A stretch of DNA of 64,000 bases from Mucor racemosus (taxonomy: Eukaryota; Mucoromycota; Mucoromycetes; Mucorales; Mucoraceae), in NCBI GenBank assembly GCA_027405735.1, contig JAPEHQ010000026.1:124001-188000 (forward strand), written 5' to 3'. The number at the start of each line of letters is the position of its first letter. Position 1 is the stretch's first letter. The position numbers and the translations under genes were made by a program. Shown in pieces: positions 37,960 through 49,340 of this stretch. The notes under the pieces are model-generated. The model searched no databases. It had not been told where the DNA came from and was given only the letters and a program-made list of their open reading frames with translations.

Positions 37960-37994
<35 letters not shown>

Positions 37995-39786
37995 AGGAGA
38001 AATTAGATCATTGATCGTCATTATCATTATTATTAAGGGGATATATACTTTACCACAAGTTTTGCTATCATATCCTGGAGGCAATCTAGAGAATATATCA
38101 GATTTATTAATGATACGGAACAATGTTGAAGCTCTTGTTACAGGTTGATTTGAATGAGAAGCAAATGTAGACGCAAAATCACTATCTCCCACTGCTGGTG
38201 TACCAATAACGTAGGCATCACGAAGCACTAATCGACGGCCTAAATCAGAAGGACTCTTGAGCCACCTTGCAAATAAAAGCGAGCTTAGAGCAGCTCCTAA
38301 TGAATGGCCTGCGATCCAAAGTTGTACAGGCTCATTTGTACCTAATTGTTCTTGAATTTGTGCTGCTTTTGATCGTACAGCTGCTAATATAGCACCATAG
38401 GGGTCACGTACATCTTGATCGCCAAACCCGCTTGTACTAAATAAGGATTCGTAAAACCCCTCGTGTACACATCCAAATAAAAAGGAACGAGCGTCTGTCC
38501 TTTGAAATGTAGCATCGACAAGGAATTCCTCGTAGTTAGTAGGAGTAGTTCCTTTAAATGCAACCACAATAAAATTTGCAGCTTCTGACCAAAAGATACC
38601 ACAAAAGGGACCACCTAAAGATTTGAGTTCTGAAACACCTGCAAAATGTAAGCCCCAACTTTCTGCAATTTGACGAATTCGAGCTTCAGATTCCCAAAGC
38701 AATTCTTTCATTCTACTTTCAATGATATTTTCTGCCTGTGCTTCCAATGCAGGGCTAGTAGAAGAAGAACCAGCAGCACTGGCTGCTTTTTTTGATGCAG
38801 TATACAAATCATAAGCATCTTTAACTTTTCTTGTATCACGCTCATAAATTAATGAAGACAAAAGCACAAAAGTTTGAGCGATAGAAAGGTCAAATGTGCG
38901 ACGTCTGCAACCTGAAACACTGATAGGTGTTGCAGGTAATCCTAAAACAGGCAGTGTCCTTTGTACAAGTTGTGCAGATGAATCAGATAACAGCAGCTCA
39001 GGTGCTCCTTTTGTTTTGTAAGGTGAAAAAAAAAAAGTAAATATTAAATTATACAAACATGTATGAAATATGTTTCTCTTTACCCCAGTTAATAGCTCCA
39101 AATCCTTGCCCATATTTTAAGCTAATATATCTAACAACTTCAGCGCCTTTCCATGTTTCCATAAACAATTTGAGTCCCATTTCAAATAATACAAGAAATG
39201 TAACACTGGTGGGATAGACAAAAATAAGGGCTGCAGAACTAATAGGTGCAGTAAAAAGCGCGGACCAGTTAAAGTAAAATGTCAAGAACAAATTCTTGAA
39301 ACCGTTTGTCATGTAACCAAGATATGGCCATGATCGACTTCTACCTGGTTCTGGCACACCTTGTTGACGCAAGCTTTTAAGTAAACCATGTCCTTGTTTT
39401 TTATCAATAAAGATTGGAATACCAGAAACACTTGTAGTAACATGCCCTGATTCATCTCTTTCAGCCAGCTTATGTTGACTTGCAACTGATTTTTTGGATG
39501 CATTAGTCGTTGTACTATTGTTGCGACTGTGGCCATTATTGTGATGATGATGATGGCTATGGTGAGTGTGGTTAGGATCTTCTTTAGCATAAGGTTGCTT
39601 TATGTTGGTCACTTTGCTGCTATGGTTGTTGGAAGTGCTGGTATCAGACGAGTTACTGATCTGACTGCTGGCATCAAGTGATCTAGATCCTTTCACTAAA
39701 CATTGGTAAATCAATTAAGCTATACTTAGACATACGTATACTTTGACTGACTTACTATGATGGAGACTGTGTGTATATGTTGACAT
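37461..39786 (-). CDS. Membrane-associated class 3 lipase
   Basis: Exons on the minus strand: 39,786-39,756, 39,695-39,084, 39,007-38,054, 37,939-37,461; 691 residues. A His/Asn/Ser-rich N-terminus is followed by a hydrophobic region (about 135-180, TAPISSAALIFVYP and TFLVLFEMGLKL) that probably anchors the protein. The alpha/beta-hydrolase domain follows. The nucleophile elbow is GHSLGAAL near residue 444, the probable acid is in INKSDIFSRLPPG, and the probable catalytic His is in FNYSHVGHAIQI in the last exon. FKGTTPTNYEEFLVDATF is the lid-side strand typical of Lipase_3. The likely reaction is hydrolysis of acylglycerol or phospholipid esters at a membrane; the substrate is unknown. The stop overlaps the stop of the convergent Rrm4-like gene. 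The third intron contains a (GA)n microsatellite (about 37,959-37,991). Confidence 0.88.
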
Positions 39787-40213
39787 GTATAATTATGACA
39801 ACGATAACAAAATCAGGAAAGGTGTATTGTAAACGGAAAAAAAAAGGTTGTTTACAGTTGCATTAAATATTAGTTCCAAACTTTAAAGTAGGCGTTTTTT
39901 TTTTGTTTACTTGTTCTCCTCATTCAATTTGAAATTGCGTTTCATCTTGCCTTGATATATACTAACAATCCTACGCAAACATCATGTTTGACAAACAAAA
40001 TCATATGTGATCCGGAAATAAGCTTATTTTTGTATGAATAGATTGTGCTGGACAATGTTTGTATACGTTATTCAAGAATTATTGAGGTGCTTGCATACAG
40101 AAAATACATATACTTTACTCTAACGTCTTATCAGAAGCTGCACGCTGTGTAATTATTCATTTAAGTTTATAGACATCCGCTTATCTTACAGTCAGATTAA
40201 ACTATAATTAGCC

Positions 40214-40244
<31 letters not shown>

Positions 40245-40983
40245 GAATACAAATTAACTACATAATTAATGAATATCATGTGTGAATGTGCTTTAAAAGC
40301 ACTTTTTTATATGTCGATTAGTATTATAGGATGTGATATAAACGAAATTGATGATTTTAGCAACATTTTGCAGTGCCTGAACATTCCAATTCTGCGTTAA
40401 GCTGAGCCTGAAATATTTTTTGACAATTCGATCCAAAAAATGTCGAAAAAACAAGAAAGCTCATTTACTTAAAAACCATATAGTAAGCTGTATCCGGTTA
40501 TTAATTGATTTTTGTAGATAATTTAATTCTGCATTTGATAGTATAAATAAAAAAAAAACATTTATAATAAAATCTCTTGTAAAATATGATGGAAATTTTG
40601 ACGGTTTTTGAGCAAAAAGTTGATATTTTTATTTTACTTTTTTAATGAAAACATATTCAAATGAAAGCAGACACTTAGACCTACAGATTAAGGGGTTATT
40701 TGTAATTGTAGCTCTATTTTTCATAGAGAAAATCAATTTTTTTAGTGATTTTTTGAAATTTTGAAATTCGAAGGATGAGCAATCACAAGGAAAAAATTGA
40801 GGAAAATGTGATCAGCATCAGCAAAAACAAATTTGAATTTGACATTTCTCCACGAAAAATCAATATTTTTTAAAAAGAAAAAATCCATTGAATAGATCTC
40901 AAATAGAACTATCATATAAAAGTTAAAAACTCATATTAAAGTTATAGAAATATTGTTGAATTTCATGAAAACATGCACAAAAA

Positions 40984-41021
<38 letters not shown>

Positions 41022-41530
41022 CTGAAACTTTGATATATTATGGAAAACAAAAAAATAAATAGACTTTTATTAATACAAACTCATTTTTATCTTATAATTT
41101 TGTTGAAATATCGTACGCTGATCATCACCCATTTAAGCAGGGAAATTTCAATGTCAGATGTGTAAAGAGTTTATTCTACCTTACTATACAAGAAATTTAA
41201 AAATTACTATTAACATACTCATACAAAAATATATCAAATATCATTCTATATTTTTTGTTTTGGAGTTTTCTGTAGTTAAAGTTTCGGTACACTGGTTTTA
41301 GAAACCTGACTAAAAACTTCACAGATGCTACATTGAGCTCCGCTATTTCTGCTGCAGTGCTGTCTACCTGATGTCTAGCTCCATTGATCGCTGCTTTAAC
41401 GAAGGCAATGTGGGATGAAACTTGTCAAACGCTTCGTGACTCAGTATCATGTTTGGTGGCTTTTCGAGTCATTTTGAAAGGCAAAATTTCCCAATTTCCA
41501 ATTTTTTTTCACTCCTAAACTCTGTAAGCC
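39787..41530. other. Intergenic between the lipase and utp21 promoters, with a diverged R1 relic
   Basis: Head-to-head promoters lie at the two ends. In between, about 40,380-41,150 shows weak but ordered similarity to R1: TGTAGCTCTATTTTTCATAGAGAAAA, TTTCTCCACGAAAAATCAATATTTT and long A runs before TTCTGAAACTTTGATATATTATGG. A homopolymer T25-type run is at 40,216-40,239 and an A31-type run ends at 41,019. No other gene is seen. Confidence 0.45.
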
Positions 41531-44500
41531 ATGTCAAACGAAAGCGACGTAAAGAAGAGACGTGTGGAAAACGGCGTCAAGAAAGCCAACAATCACTCTA
41601 AAATCTATCAACCTTTTAGAGCTATTGGTTATGTTACCAATGAAATCCCCTATGTTGTCAACAATCATGGACAAGAATATTTTTTGACGTCTTGTGTTGG
41701 AAACAGCTTTCAAACTTATAATGTAAATTTCAATCGTTGAATGCTAATGTGTATGGAAGTTTTTAACCTTGGTTTTTTTTCTAGCTCGGTAAAATGAATT
41801 TGTTGTTTGTCAGTACACCCACAGCAAAGCCTATCAGTGCATTAGCTACACACAAAAAGTTGATTTATGCTGCTTCAGGCAATTGTGTCATTGGATATAA
41901 GCGTGGCAAAGAAGTATCTCGAGTTGGAGGACAAGGCGAATTCAACATTACTCAGATTCTTATTTTGGGTGCTTACATTGCTGCCCTTTGCGACGATAAT
42001 ACTCTTAAATTATGGGATACTACCAGTGGAGGTAAAACGCATTTAATGGAATCGATGATTTGATCCATATAACTAAAAAGTACATTTATAGACCTTTATA
42101 CTGAAATCGAATTTGGAGAGGAATTTACAGCTACCAACATGCTTCACCCTTCAACTTATCTCAACAAAATTTTAGTTTCCAGTACTCAAGGAACAATGCA
42201 AATTTGGAACATTAGAACCAACAAAATGGTTTATCAATTTGCATATTTAGGATCTGCTGTCACCTGTTTAGCTCAATCACCTGTTGTTGATGTAGTTGCT
42301 ATTGGTTTATTAGATGGTACAACTATTCTTTACAATATTAAAGCAGACGAAAAGATTGATAGTGTGCGCCAAGATGACAGAGTTACTGCCATTACTTTTA
42401 GAACTGGTAAAAAAAAAAAAATAAAGGATGATTTTAGATTATTCAATCGAGGCATTTGCTAATTTCCTCTATTATTATAGATGATGAACAATTTATGGCA
42501 ACTGGTAACATGCATGGTGATGTTGCTTTATGGGATCTTTCTGAACGTAGATTGGCTCATATTATGAAGAATGCTCATGATGGATACATTACATCTTTAA
42601 CTTTCTTGCACAACCAACCTGTATTAGTAACTGGTGCAACAGATAATTCGATCAAGGTAAAATTGAAAAAGAGCAAAAATATGAATAGAAATACTAATTT
42701 TGTATATAGCAATGGATTTTTGAAAAGCATAATTCAGTGCCTCATCCTTTCAAATCTCGTAGTGGACATCATGCACCTCCTTCAAAGCTTAAATATTACG
42801 GCGAAGGACTCAAGACAATCTTGAGTGCAGGTCGGGATCATTCGCTCCGATCATTCAGTACCGTCCGAGATGCACAAAACTTTGAATTTTCACAAGGTCA
42901 TCTTGCCAAAAAAGCCAACAAGCACGGCATTAGTATGGATGATTTGAAATTACCTCAAATTATTGATTTCGATGTTAATGATGCAAAGGTTAAAGATTGG
43001 GATAATATCATCACTTGTCATGGCAATGATAATGCCTGTCGTACATGGTCATCAAAAACTAAGAAATTAGGAGCACATACTATGATTAGTACAGATAAAA
43101 CAGCCGTTAAATCTACTTGTATCTCATCTTGTGGTAATTTCGGTTATTTAGGTTGTGCATCTGGTGTAGTTGATATGTTTAATATGCAATCTGGACAATA
43201 TCGTAAAACATTCAATGGACACAAAAAGCCTATTACAGGTTTAACAACAGATACCATTCATCGCTATTTGATCACGGCATCAGTTGATAAAACAATTAAA
43301 GTAAGTGTATATCTTTTACAAGGAAATTGGTGTGTGAAGTCTTATATAAATGCTTAGATTTGGGAAATCAAAACTGCAAAAGTTATACATACCATTGATC
43401 TTGAATCACCTATTGTATCTATTCGTTATCATACAGAAAATGATTTATTGGCAGTTGTTTGTGATGATTTAGGTATCCGAGTTATTGATCTTGAAACCAA
43501 GAAAATTGTAAGAGAATTCTGGGGTCATAGAAACCGTATTACAGATTTTGTAAGTATATACTATTATCATCATTTGCACAACATACTGATTTAAATTGAA
43601 TCATAAATAGACATTTAGTCCTGATAGTCGTTGGATTGTATCTGCTTCATTAGACGGTACTGTCCGTACTTGGGATTTACCTACTGGTGCCATGATTGAT
43701 ATTTTCAAGGTAGAAGACATTGTTACTTGTTTAGCATTCTCTCCAGATGCAGACTTTTTAGCTACTGGTCATGTGGATAACGTTGGTATTTTCCTTTGGG
43801 CTAATCGTACTCAATATGCCAATGTATCTCTACGTAATATCCCTGATGATTACGACGTTAAATTACTTTCATTACCTACTTTAACTGGTAGTGAAGACGA
43901 TGAGACAGATCAAGATTCAGATCAAGATTCCGATATTGAAGAAGTTATTGAAGAAAAGACAGTAGATCAGCTCACAGATAAAATGATCACCTTATCTATG
44001 GAACCTAGATCAAAATGGCAAAATCTATTGCATTTGGATACAATTAAAATGCGCAACAAACCAAAGGAAGCACCTAAATTACCAGAAAAAGCACCATTCT
44101 TTTTACCTACATTACCTGGAGCAAAGGGTCAATTTAATCTTGAAACTACTATAACCAAAAATGAAGAAAATCCTGATTCCAAGAGAATCAATTTCTCTCA
44201 ATTGGATACAGATACAGAATATGCTAAATTGTTAAGATCAGGACATGAGGCTGATGGTCGATGTAAGTTTTTATAAAACTAGATGCTCTTTTGCAATGTA
44301 TTTACTGTATTTCATAGTTGACTCTTTTGTGGAATATGCTAAATCTCTTAGTCCTTCTGCTATTGATGTTGAAATTAGATCTTTCAGTATTGATGGAGAA
44401 CTCTTGGTTTTAAACTATTATTTAGAAGCAATTCTTTACATGTTGACAACAAGAAAGAATTTTGAATTAGCACAAGCATGGTTGTCTGTATTTTTAAATA

Positions 44501-44649
44501 TTCATGGTGATTTGATTGTTTCAAATCCTAATAATCCAATTCATGAAAAATTGGAATCAATTTTAAATATTCAAAGCAGTGAATTTGGTAGATTATCAGA
44601 ACAAATTCACTACAGTTTATGTTTGATTGATTTCACCCGTAGAACATAA
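41531..44649 (+). CDS. utp21: U3 snoRNP / SSU processome WD-repeat protein Utp21 (WDR36)
   Basis: Eight exons: 41,531-41,722, 41,785-42,031, 42,092-42,406, 42,481-42,656, 42,710-43,300, 43,358-43,549, 43,611-44,262, 44,318-44,649; 898 residues, as expected for Utp21. The N-terminus PFRAIGYVTNEIPYVV is typical of the family. About 14 WD blades follow, e.g. LKTILSAGRDHSLRSFS, KQWIFEKHN, YLITASVDKTIKIWEI, WIVSASLDGTVRTWDLP. The C-terminal Utp21 domain (about 790-898) contains FVEYAKSLSPSAIDVEIRSF and a helical end. Utp21 is a subunit of the UTP-B subcomplex, needed for early cleavage of the 18S precursor in the nucleolus. The gene converges with the small gene at 44,794-45,426; about 144 bp separate the stops. 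Confidence 0.96.
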
Positions 44650-44793
44650 GCCCTTTTTTTTTTTTCTTTTTTATAAATAAATAAATAATAGACCTGGAGA
44701 TCCATCTTTTTTTTTTGTGTGTGTGTTTTACATGAAATACACATGATTCGGGTTCGAGGACCTTCATTGCAAAATACGAAGATAGTATACATT

Positions 44794-45426
44794 TTATTTT
44801 TTATTTTTACGCTTCATATGGCTAGCTATAGTTGGATGAAATGAATACGCAACTGAATTACACTGTTCTGTTGTAGCAACTTGACTTTGTGTTGATATTA
44901 TTGGTAAAGTGTCTTCATTGCTTATAAACCATCTAGTCAGAAAGCTACTTTTTTCTGCTGATGTGGAGTAAGATGTATTGGATATATCTGCTGTACTACT
45001 CGATAAACTACTGACACTACTTGAGCTTTTACTACTACTACTGTTACTATCACTACTATTACTTCTAACAAGACGTTGCTGCTGTTGTTGATCTAATACA
45101 AGCGTTGGTATATTTGCAGTATGGCTTGATTTTGAAGCGACCAGTCGCTTAAATGATTCTTTTACAGGATCTTCATAACGACGAACATTGCGATATTCTC
45201 GGTTAACTCTGTCAAGTTCTTTTGTTAATCTTTTCATATTTTGAGGGTGATCCAAGTAGTTTTTATCATTTGTTAAAAATGATAATCTTTGCAACTGCAA
45301 CTTGTGTTGAGTTCTACTCAACTCAGTCTGTTGTTGTTGTTGTTGTTGTTGTTGCTTTAAATTGTTACATCTATCTTGTAAAATAGCACGACGATAAATG
45401 CGTTGATCTTCATTAAATGATGGCAT
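44794..45426 (-). CDS. Small Gln/Ser-rich coiled-coil protein, unrecognised
   Basis: A single exon of 210 codons. Residues 1-100 look helical, with a 9-Gln run and heptad-like charged stretches (HPQNMKRLTKELDRVNREYR). The middle is almost pure Ser/Asn. A short conserved-looking segment FLTRWFIS precedes a disordered C-terminus ending in MKRKNKK. The first Met is followed by SFNEDQRIYRRAILQDR, a plausible natural start. No family is recognised. Single-exon structure and low complexity leave some doubt, but codon structure is maintained throughout. Confidence 0.6.
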   Translation of the reverse strand: MPSFNEDQRIYRRAILQDRCNNLKQQQQQQQQQTELSRTQHKLQLQRLSFLTNDKNYLDHPQNMKRLTKELDRVNREYRNVRRYEDPVKESFKRLVASKSSHTANIPTLVLDQQQQQRLVRSNSSDSNSSSSKSSSSVSSLSSSTADISNTSYSTSAEKSSFLTRWFISNEDTLPIISTQSQVATTEQCNSVAYSFHPTIASHMKRKNKK

Positions 45427-46640
45427 TTTTTTTTTAAAAAAAAACTATGAAATGAAAAGATAAAGAACAAAACTAGATAAAAAAACAGCCAAATATTCTT
45501 TTTATATAAATGTAAAACAGAAGGAAGAAATAGTGTAAACACATGATGTTTATGTCTCTCTATTGACATTAATGTAATGTAAAGACAAATTTCACTAAAT
45601 AAAGTTTTAGCTAGTGTTGTGTTTCTCATTGTCGCCAAAAGAGGGAATCGTCTTTATGACCTGTCGCATGAGACTGAAAGGAAACACAAAATGGGTAACT
45701 TTTTACTACAAAGTAACTCCCGGTATCACATTTTTGTCATTCATTTTGTTTATGTAAAAAACTTCAAATTAACTATGGGTTTCTTGGAGTACATGGCTCA
45801 ATATTTGTCGAGCATTGGATTGGAAAAAAAAAGTAACCTTTATGGTCAAAAGGTTCTGGTTATATCATACATGAAATTGTGTGTAACAACAAGATAATTG
45901 AGGTCTTTTTCTCTTTTGCAATAGGTCCATTCTCTTTTATTTGAGTAGATAATCTATAGCATCATCTTTTTTAAAGATTATATCTAAGGTTGCATGAAAA
46001 TGTCATATGAAAAAAAAAAAAAAAAAAAAAAAGTCATTGCAGTTGATTTATCTATGTCTAAATGCTGAAAATATGCATAGGTACCTGCAGTTATTTCATC
46101 ACGTAAATTCTTACACTATCATATGGGGTCATGGTGTCTGGAATCTGCCTTATTTAGGACCTGGGAGATCAATTGCATTAATTTCATATAAATATTATAC
46201 TATGGGATGTAAATAAAATGCACACTTTTCCAAGATACGTATATATGATGCCATCATGAAGCACATTACAACTTTCTCCTTGTTCAAGTAAATCTCCAAT
46301 CGTCTAATATAGCATCTTACCATCTGTGCTGAGTATGATCAACCGGAAGCTCTAAAAACTCTAAATTGTAATCATGTGCTTTTAAATTCAAGATGCAAAT
46401 CAAGGATGCATGCATTACTCAAATTCAAAGAACTTTCTTGTTTTTTCTTTCTTTATGACATGATATTTATTGTTAAAATATACTTTGATGGTCTCTGAGA
46501 AATAACTACATATTATATTAAACAATCGTTACACAGACGCTTAAAATTAAAATACAATGAAATGAAATGTAAATATTGTTCACTATGATACTTGTTGGAC
46601 AAATGAATCAATTGGGATATTTCCAATAAAGCTAAATAAT
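45427..46640. other. No gene seen
   Basis: AT-rich region beginning with the promoter of the small gene and containing an A22 run near 46,010-46,032. Short open frames have no motifs. Confidence 0.45.
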
Positions 46641-49340
46641 ACGAGAAACATCCTTAATTCCAAGTAATATTGAGTTGGTTTATGTACTTTTCGCCTAATC
46701 TGATGCTCAAATCTAGTCAAAATTACATTTTGGATCACGTACACTCTTTTTTTCCTATTTTTTTAAAAATTTCTAAAATCTTGATGAATATCCAACTCTC
46801 GACTCTTATATGCATAGGCAATTACAGGTTAAATCACTTGCTTAATCTACATTTTGGAAATTGATATCTGAAATATTTGTAGTACGTATGTACCGTATAC
46901 TTATATCCATGTAGAGCTGCAGCTTACTTGGATCAGTATTCATAGAGACCGTATTCATACAGTAATTGCTTTCAATAAAAATGTGCAGAAAATTATAGGC
47001 GCACTTTGGCGATAATTTTCTCAACATACAGTAGATTATGAAGGTTGCCATTTGCAATCATCTCATCAAACATAAGTGCCTACGATCATGTAAAGTTGAA
47101 AGTTATTGCAATCGAAATTCGCCGAGATATGATTTTCGTTGTTGAGTAGACTTTAGATGATTTCAGATGGTTCCCGAATTTTTTCGTCCAATTTTCAAAG
47201 AAAATGTGCCTTTCCTCTATGGAGCATTGATATCTGTGCGAAAATCAAAAGGTTTGTTATGTCAATATTATGTCTTAGGTTGCATATCCAATGTCTCAGT
47301 CTATAATTAGTTTTATAGTAAATCCTTGTAATAATTATAATAAATGTGTATAAATACATCCTCTGGATGTATCGTTAATAAAAATGTAATATTTTAGCTA
47401 TCAACTCTTTTGACATTTCAGGGGTAATGCTAGAATATAATTACATCGGCTTAAGATTGACTACAAATTGACTACAAATTGATTGTAAAAGTGAAGCACC
47501 AGAATTGAGGCGTTAAATTTTTACATTCATAAGATAGATCCAGCTCTAAGCTACTTTGAATTTTTGTTTCAGCAAAAAATATTGGTTTTTCGTTGAGATA
47601 ATCAAAACAATAGGTCATATTACAGCTTAACCCTATGGTAACTGGGTTTCAAAATTGATCGGACAAATCGACCAAAAAATAATCAAAAAACAAAATTGTT
47701 TAATGGCTCCTGAACTGCAAAGTAAGTTGACATAGCTTATTAAATGGCTTTTGTACAGTTTTAAATTCTGCATCCAGCTAAACAAAGTTCAAACAAATGC
47801 TTCACATTAAATTTTGCACAAAATGCCATCGAAATTGTGGAGGTTTTCTGAAGATACGCATCACTTTCTATAAAAATGTTTTTAAAATAATTTACGATAA
47901 TAATGCACAACAAAATTATCTATCGATTGAGCTATTGTTGAACCTTCTAGCTGCATTTTTCGCAGAGAAAACAAGATTTTTGTCGATTTTTTTCAAATTC
48001 AGAATTTTGGATGTGGGTATACAAGGCAAAATTGGGAGGTAGAAGCGAAGATGTCTCTTTGCACACATTTTTGAGGATATCTCCACAAAAATTCATGTTT
48101 TGAAAAAAACTAAATTGGGTCAGAGAGAGATCAAAGAGATCAATGATATGAATGTTAAAAAAGTGTTGCTCAATTTTACGAATGTTTTGAAATCTACTAC
48201 AAAAGTGTCAAAAAAAATGAAATAAAAAAAAAAGTACCCAAAATTTTTTTATACTTGACTATGTTATAGAGCGCTTTAAAACAAGTAAGTTTATTATTAA
48301 AAATTATTGGTATAGCTTAATGTTTTGCAGAGCTATGTTGTAAATGTATGTAATAAAGAAAGATAAGTACGTGAGAATTGGTCAATCTTTATTAAATATA
48401 AAAACGAGATGGGGAAATCAAATGAAGGATGAATGTCTACTGCTATTTATATTTGATTTAAGGATTGCTTACACACCTGTCTAGAACAGTGTTCTCATAC
48501 TAAAATTTAGTGTCAATCCTCACTTATGCTAATGTAATTATATTCAGATATAGATGATCAGTCTAAAGTCTTTAGTTGCTCTTGGCAACACTAATTATTA
48601 ATATTCTTTACTTTCTATCTTTTATTGTAAGTCTAGATTATCAGAACTTAGCTTATGTGATTATCAGGGTAATCATTTACAGTGTTTATATGACACATAT
48701 GCTAAATATGTTAAGGCATAGTTTATTGTCATATTTAAACTACGATTTAAGGTACATTTATATATGCAAATACAACAAGCTATGAAGGCTCAAAGTTTTT
48801 GATTTTAACAGTAAATAAGTAGTAGAAGTCTGAAACATTAGCACTGAAAAATTAATACCAACTGCAAAAAATAGGATATTTCCGGACACTTATTTTTGAA
48901 TTAAAGCTGAACATCTCAGGTACATTGGCATATAATTTGTTTTTAATGTTATTTAATGGAAAAAAAAGTAGAGAAGGGATGAAAAGTGAGACCCAATTTT
49001 GAAGGAAAAAGCAGTGCATTTTACCTGTCCTTAAGTTTTTCGTGATATATAAAATAAAGTTCGGAACAGGTATCATAATGCGACCAATTTATATCTGTTT
49101 AGTAGCGTTTAAGGTATAAGCTAAAAAGTGTTTAGTATGAGGCTAGTTATAGAAAAAAAAGGGCGCTCCAATTTTGAAGATTGAAAACTATAAAAAGTCA
49201 ATCTTTTGAAATTTCAAATTTTCCTGGACCAGGTATCTACAAAAAAAAATACAACACCCATTATAACTTATGTAGTGTAATAATTTCCGAGTTTTTCAGA
49301 GCAAGTTAATAAAGTTCGTCGATTATAGATGTCTGTAGCA
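46640..49340 (+). repeat. Long R1-family element, interrupted by a solo LTR
   Basis: 46,640-47,500 parallels 23,985-25,490, and 47,500-49,340 parallels 26,695-28,100, giving the same two-part order as the 24-28 kb copy. The part from about 48,215 onward is also the left outer arm of the big inverted repeat (partner 63,106-64,000). Removing the LTR at 48,336-48,777 restores continuity. No protein-coding domain is recognised. Confidence 0.7.
48336..48777. mobile_element. Solo LTR with AGCTA target duplication
   Basis: This 442 bp insert has inverted ends TGTTGTA...TACAACA and is flanked by the 5-bp direct duplication AGCTA (48,331-48,335 and 48,778-48,782). The opposite arm of the inverted repeat (near 63,885, read in reverse: TAGAGCTATGAAGG) and the R1 copies at 19.1 and 27.55 kb have the uninterrupted site. 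It is a different family from the LTRs at 16.2 and 62.5 kb. Confidence 0.9.

Noticed and set aside
37959..37991. (GA)n run as a regulatory element
   Set aside because: It lies inside the third intron of the lipase gene and is most simply a microsatellite.
40216..41019. Long homopolymer tracts as retrotransposon poly(A) tails
   Set aside because: No adjacent LINE or SINE body or target duplication is visible; similar runs occur widely in the window.
44735..44765. GGGTTCGAGG resembling a tRNA T-arm
   Set aside because: No matching acceptor stem, anticodon arm or D-arm could be placed around it.
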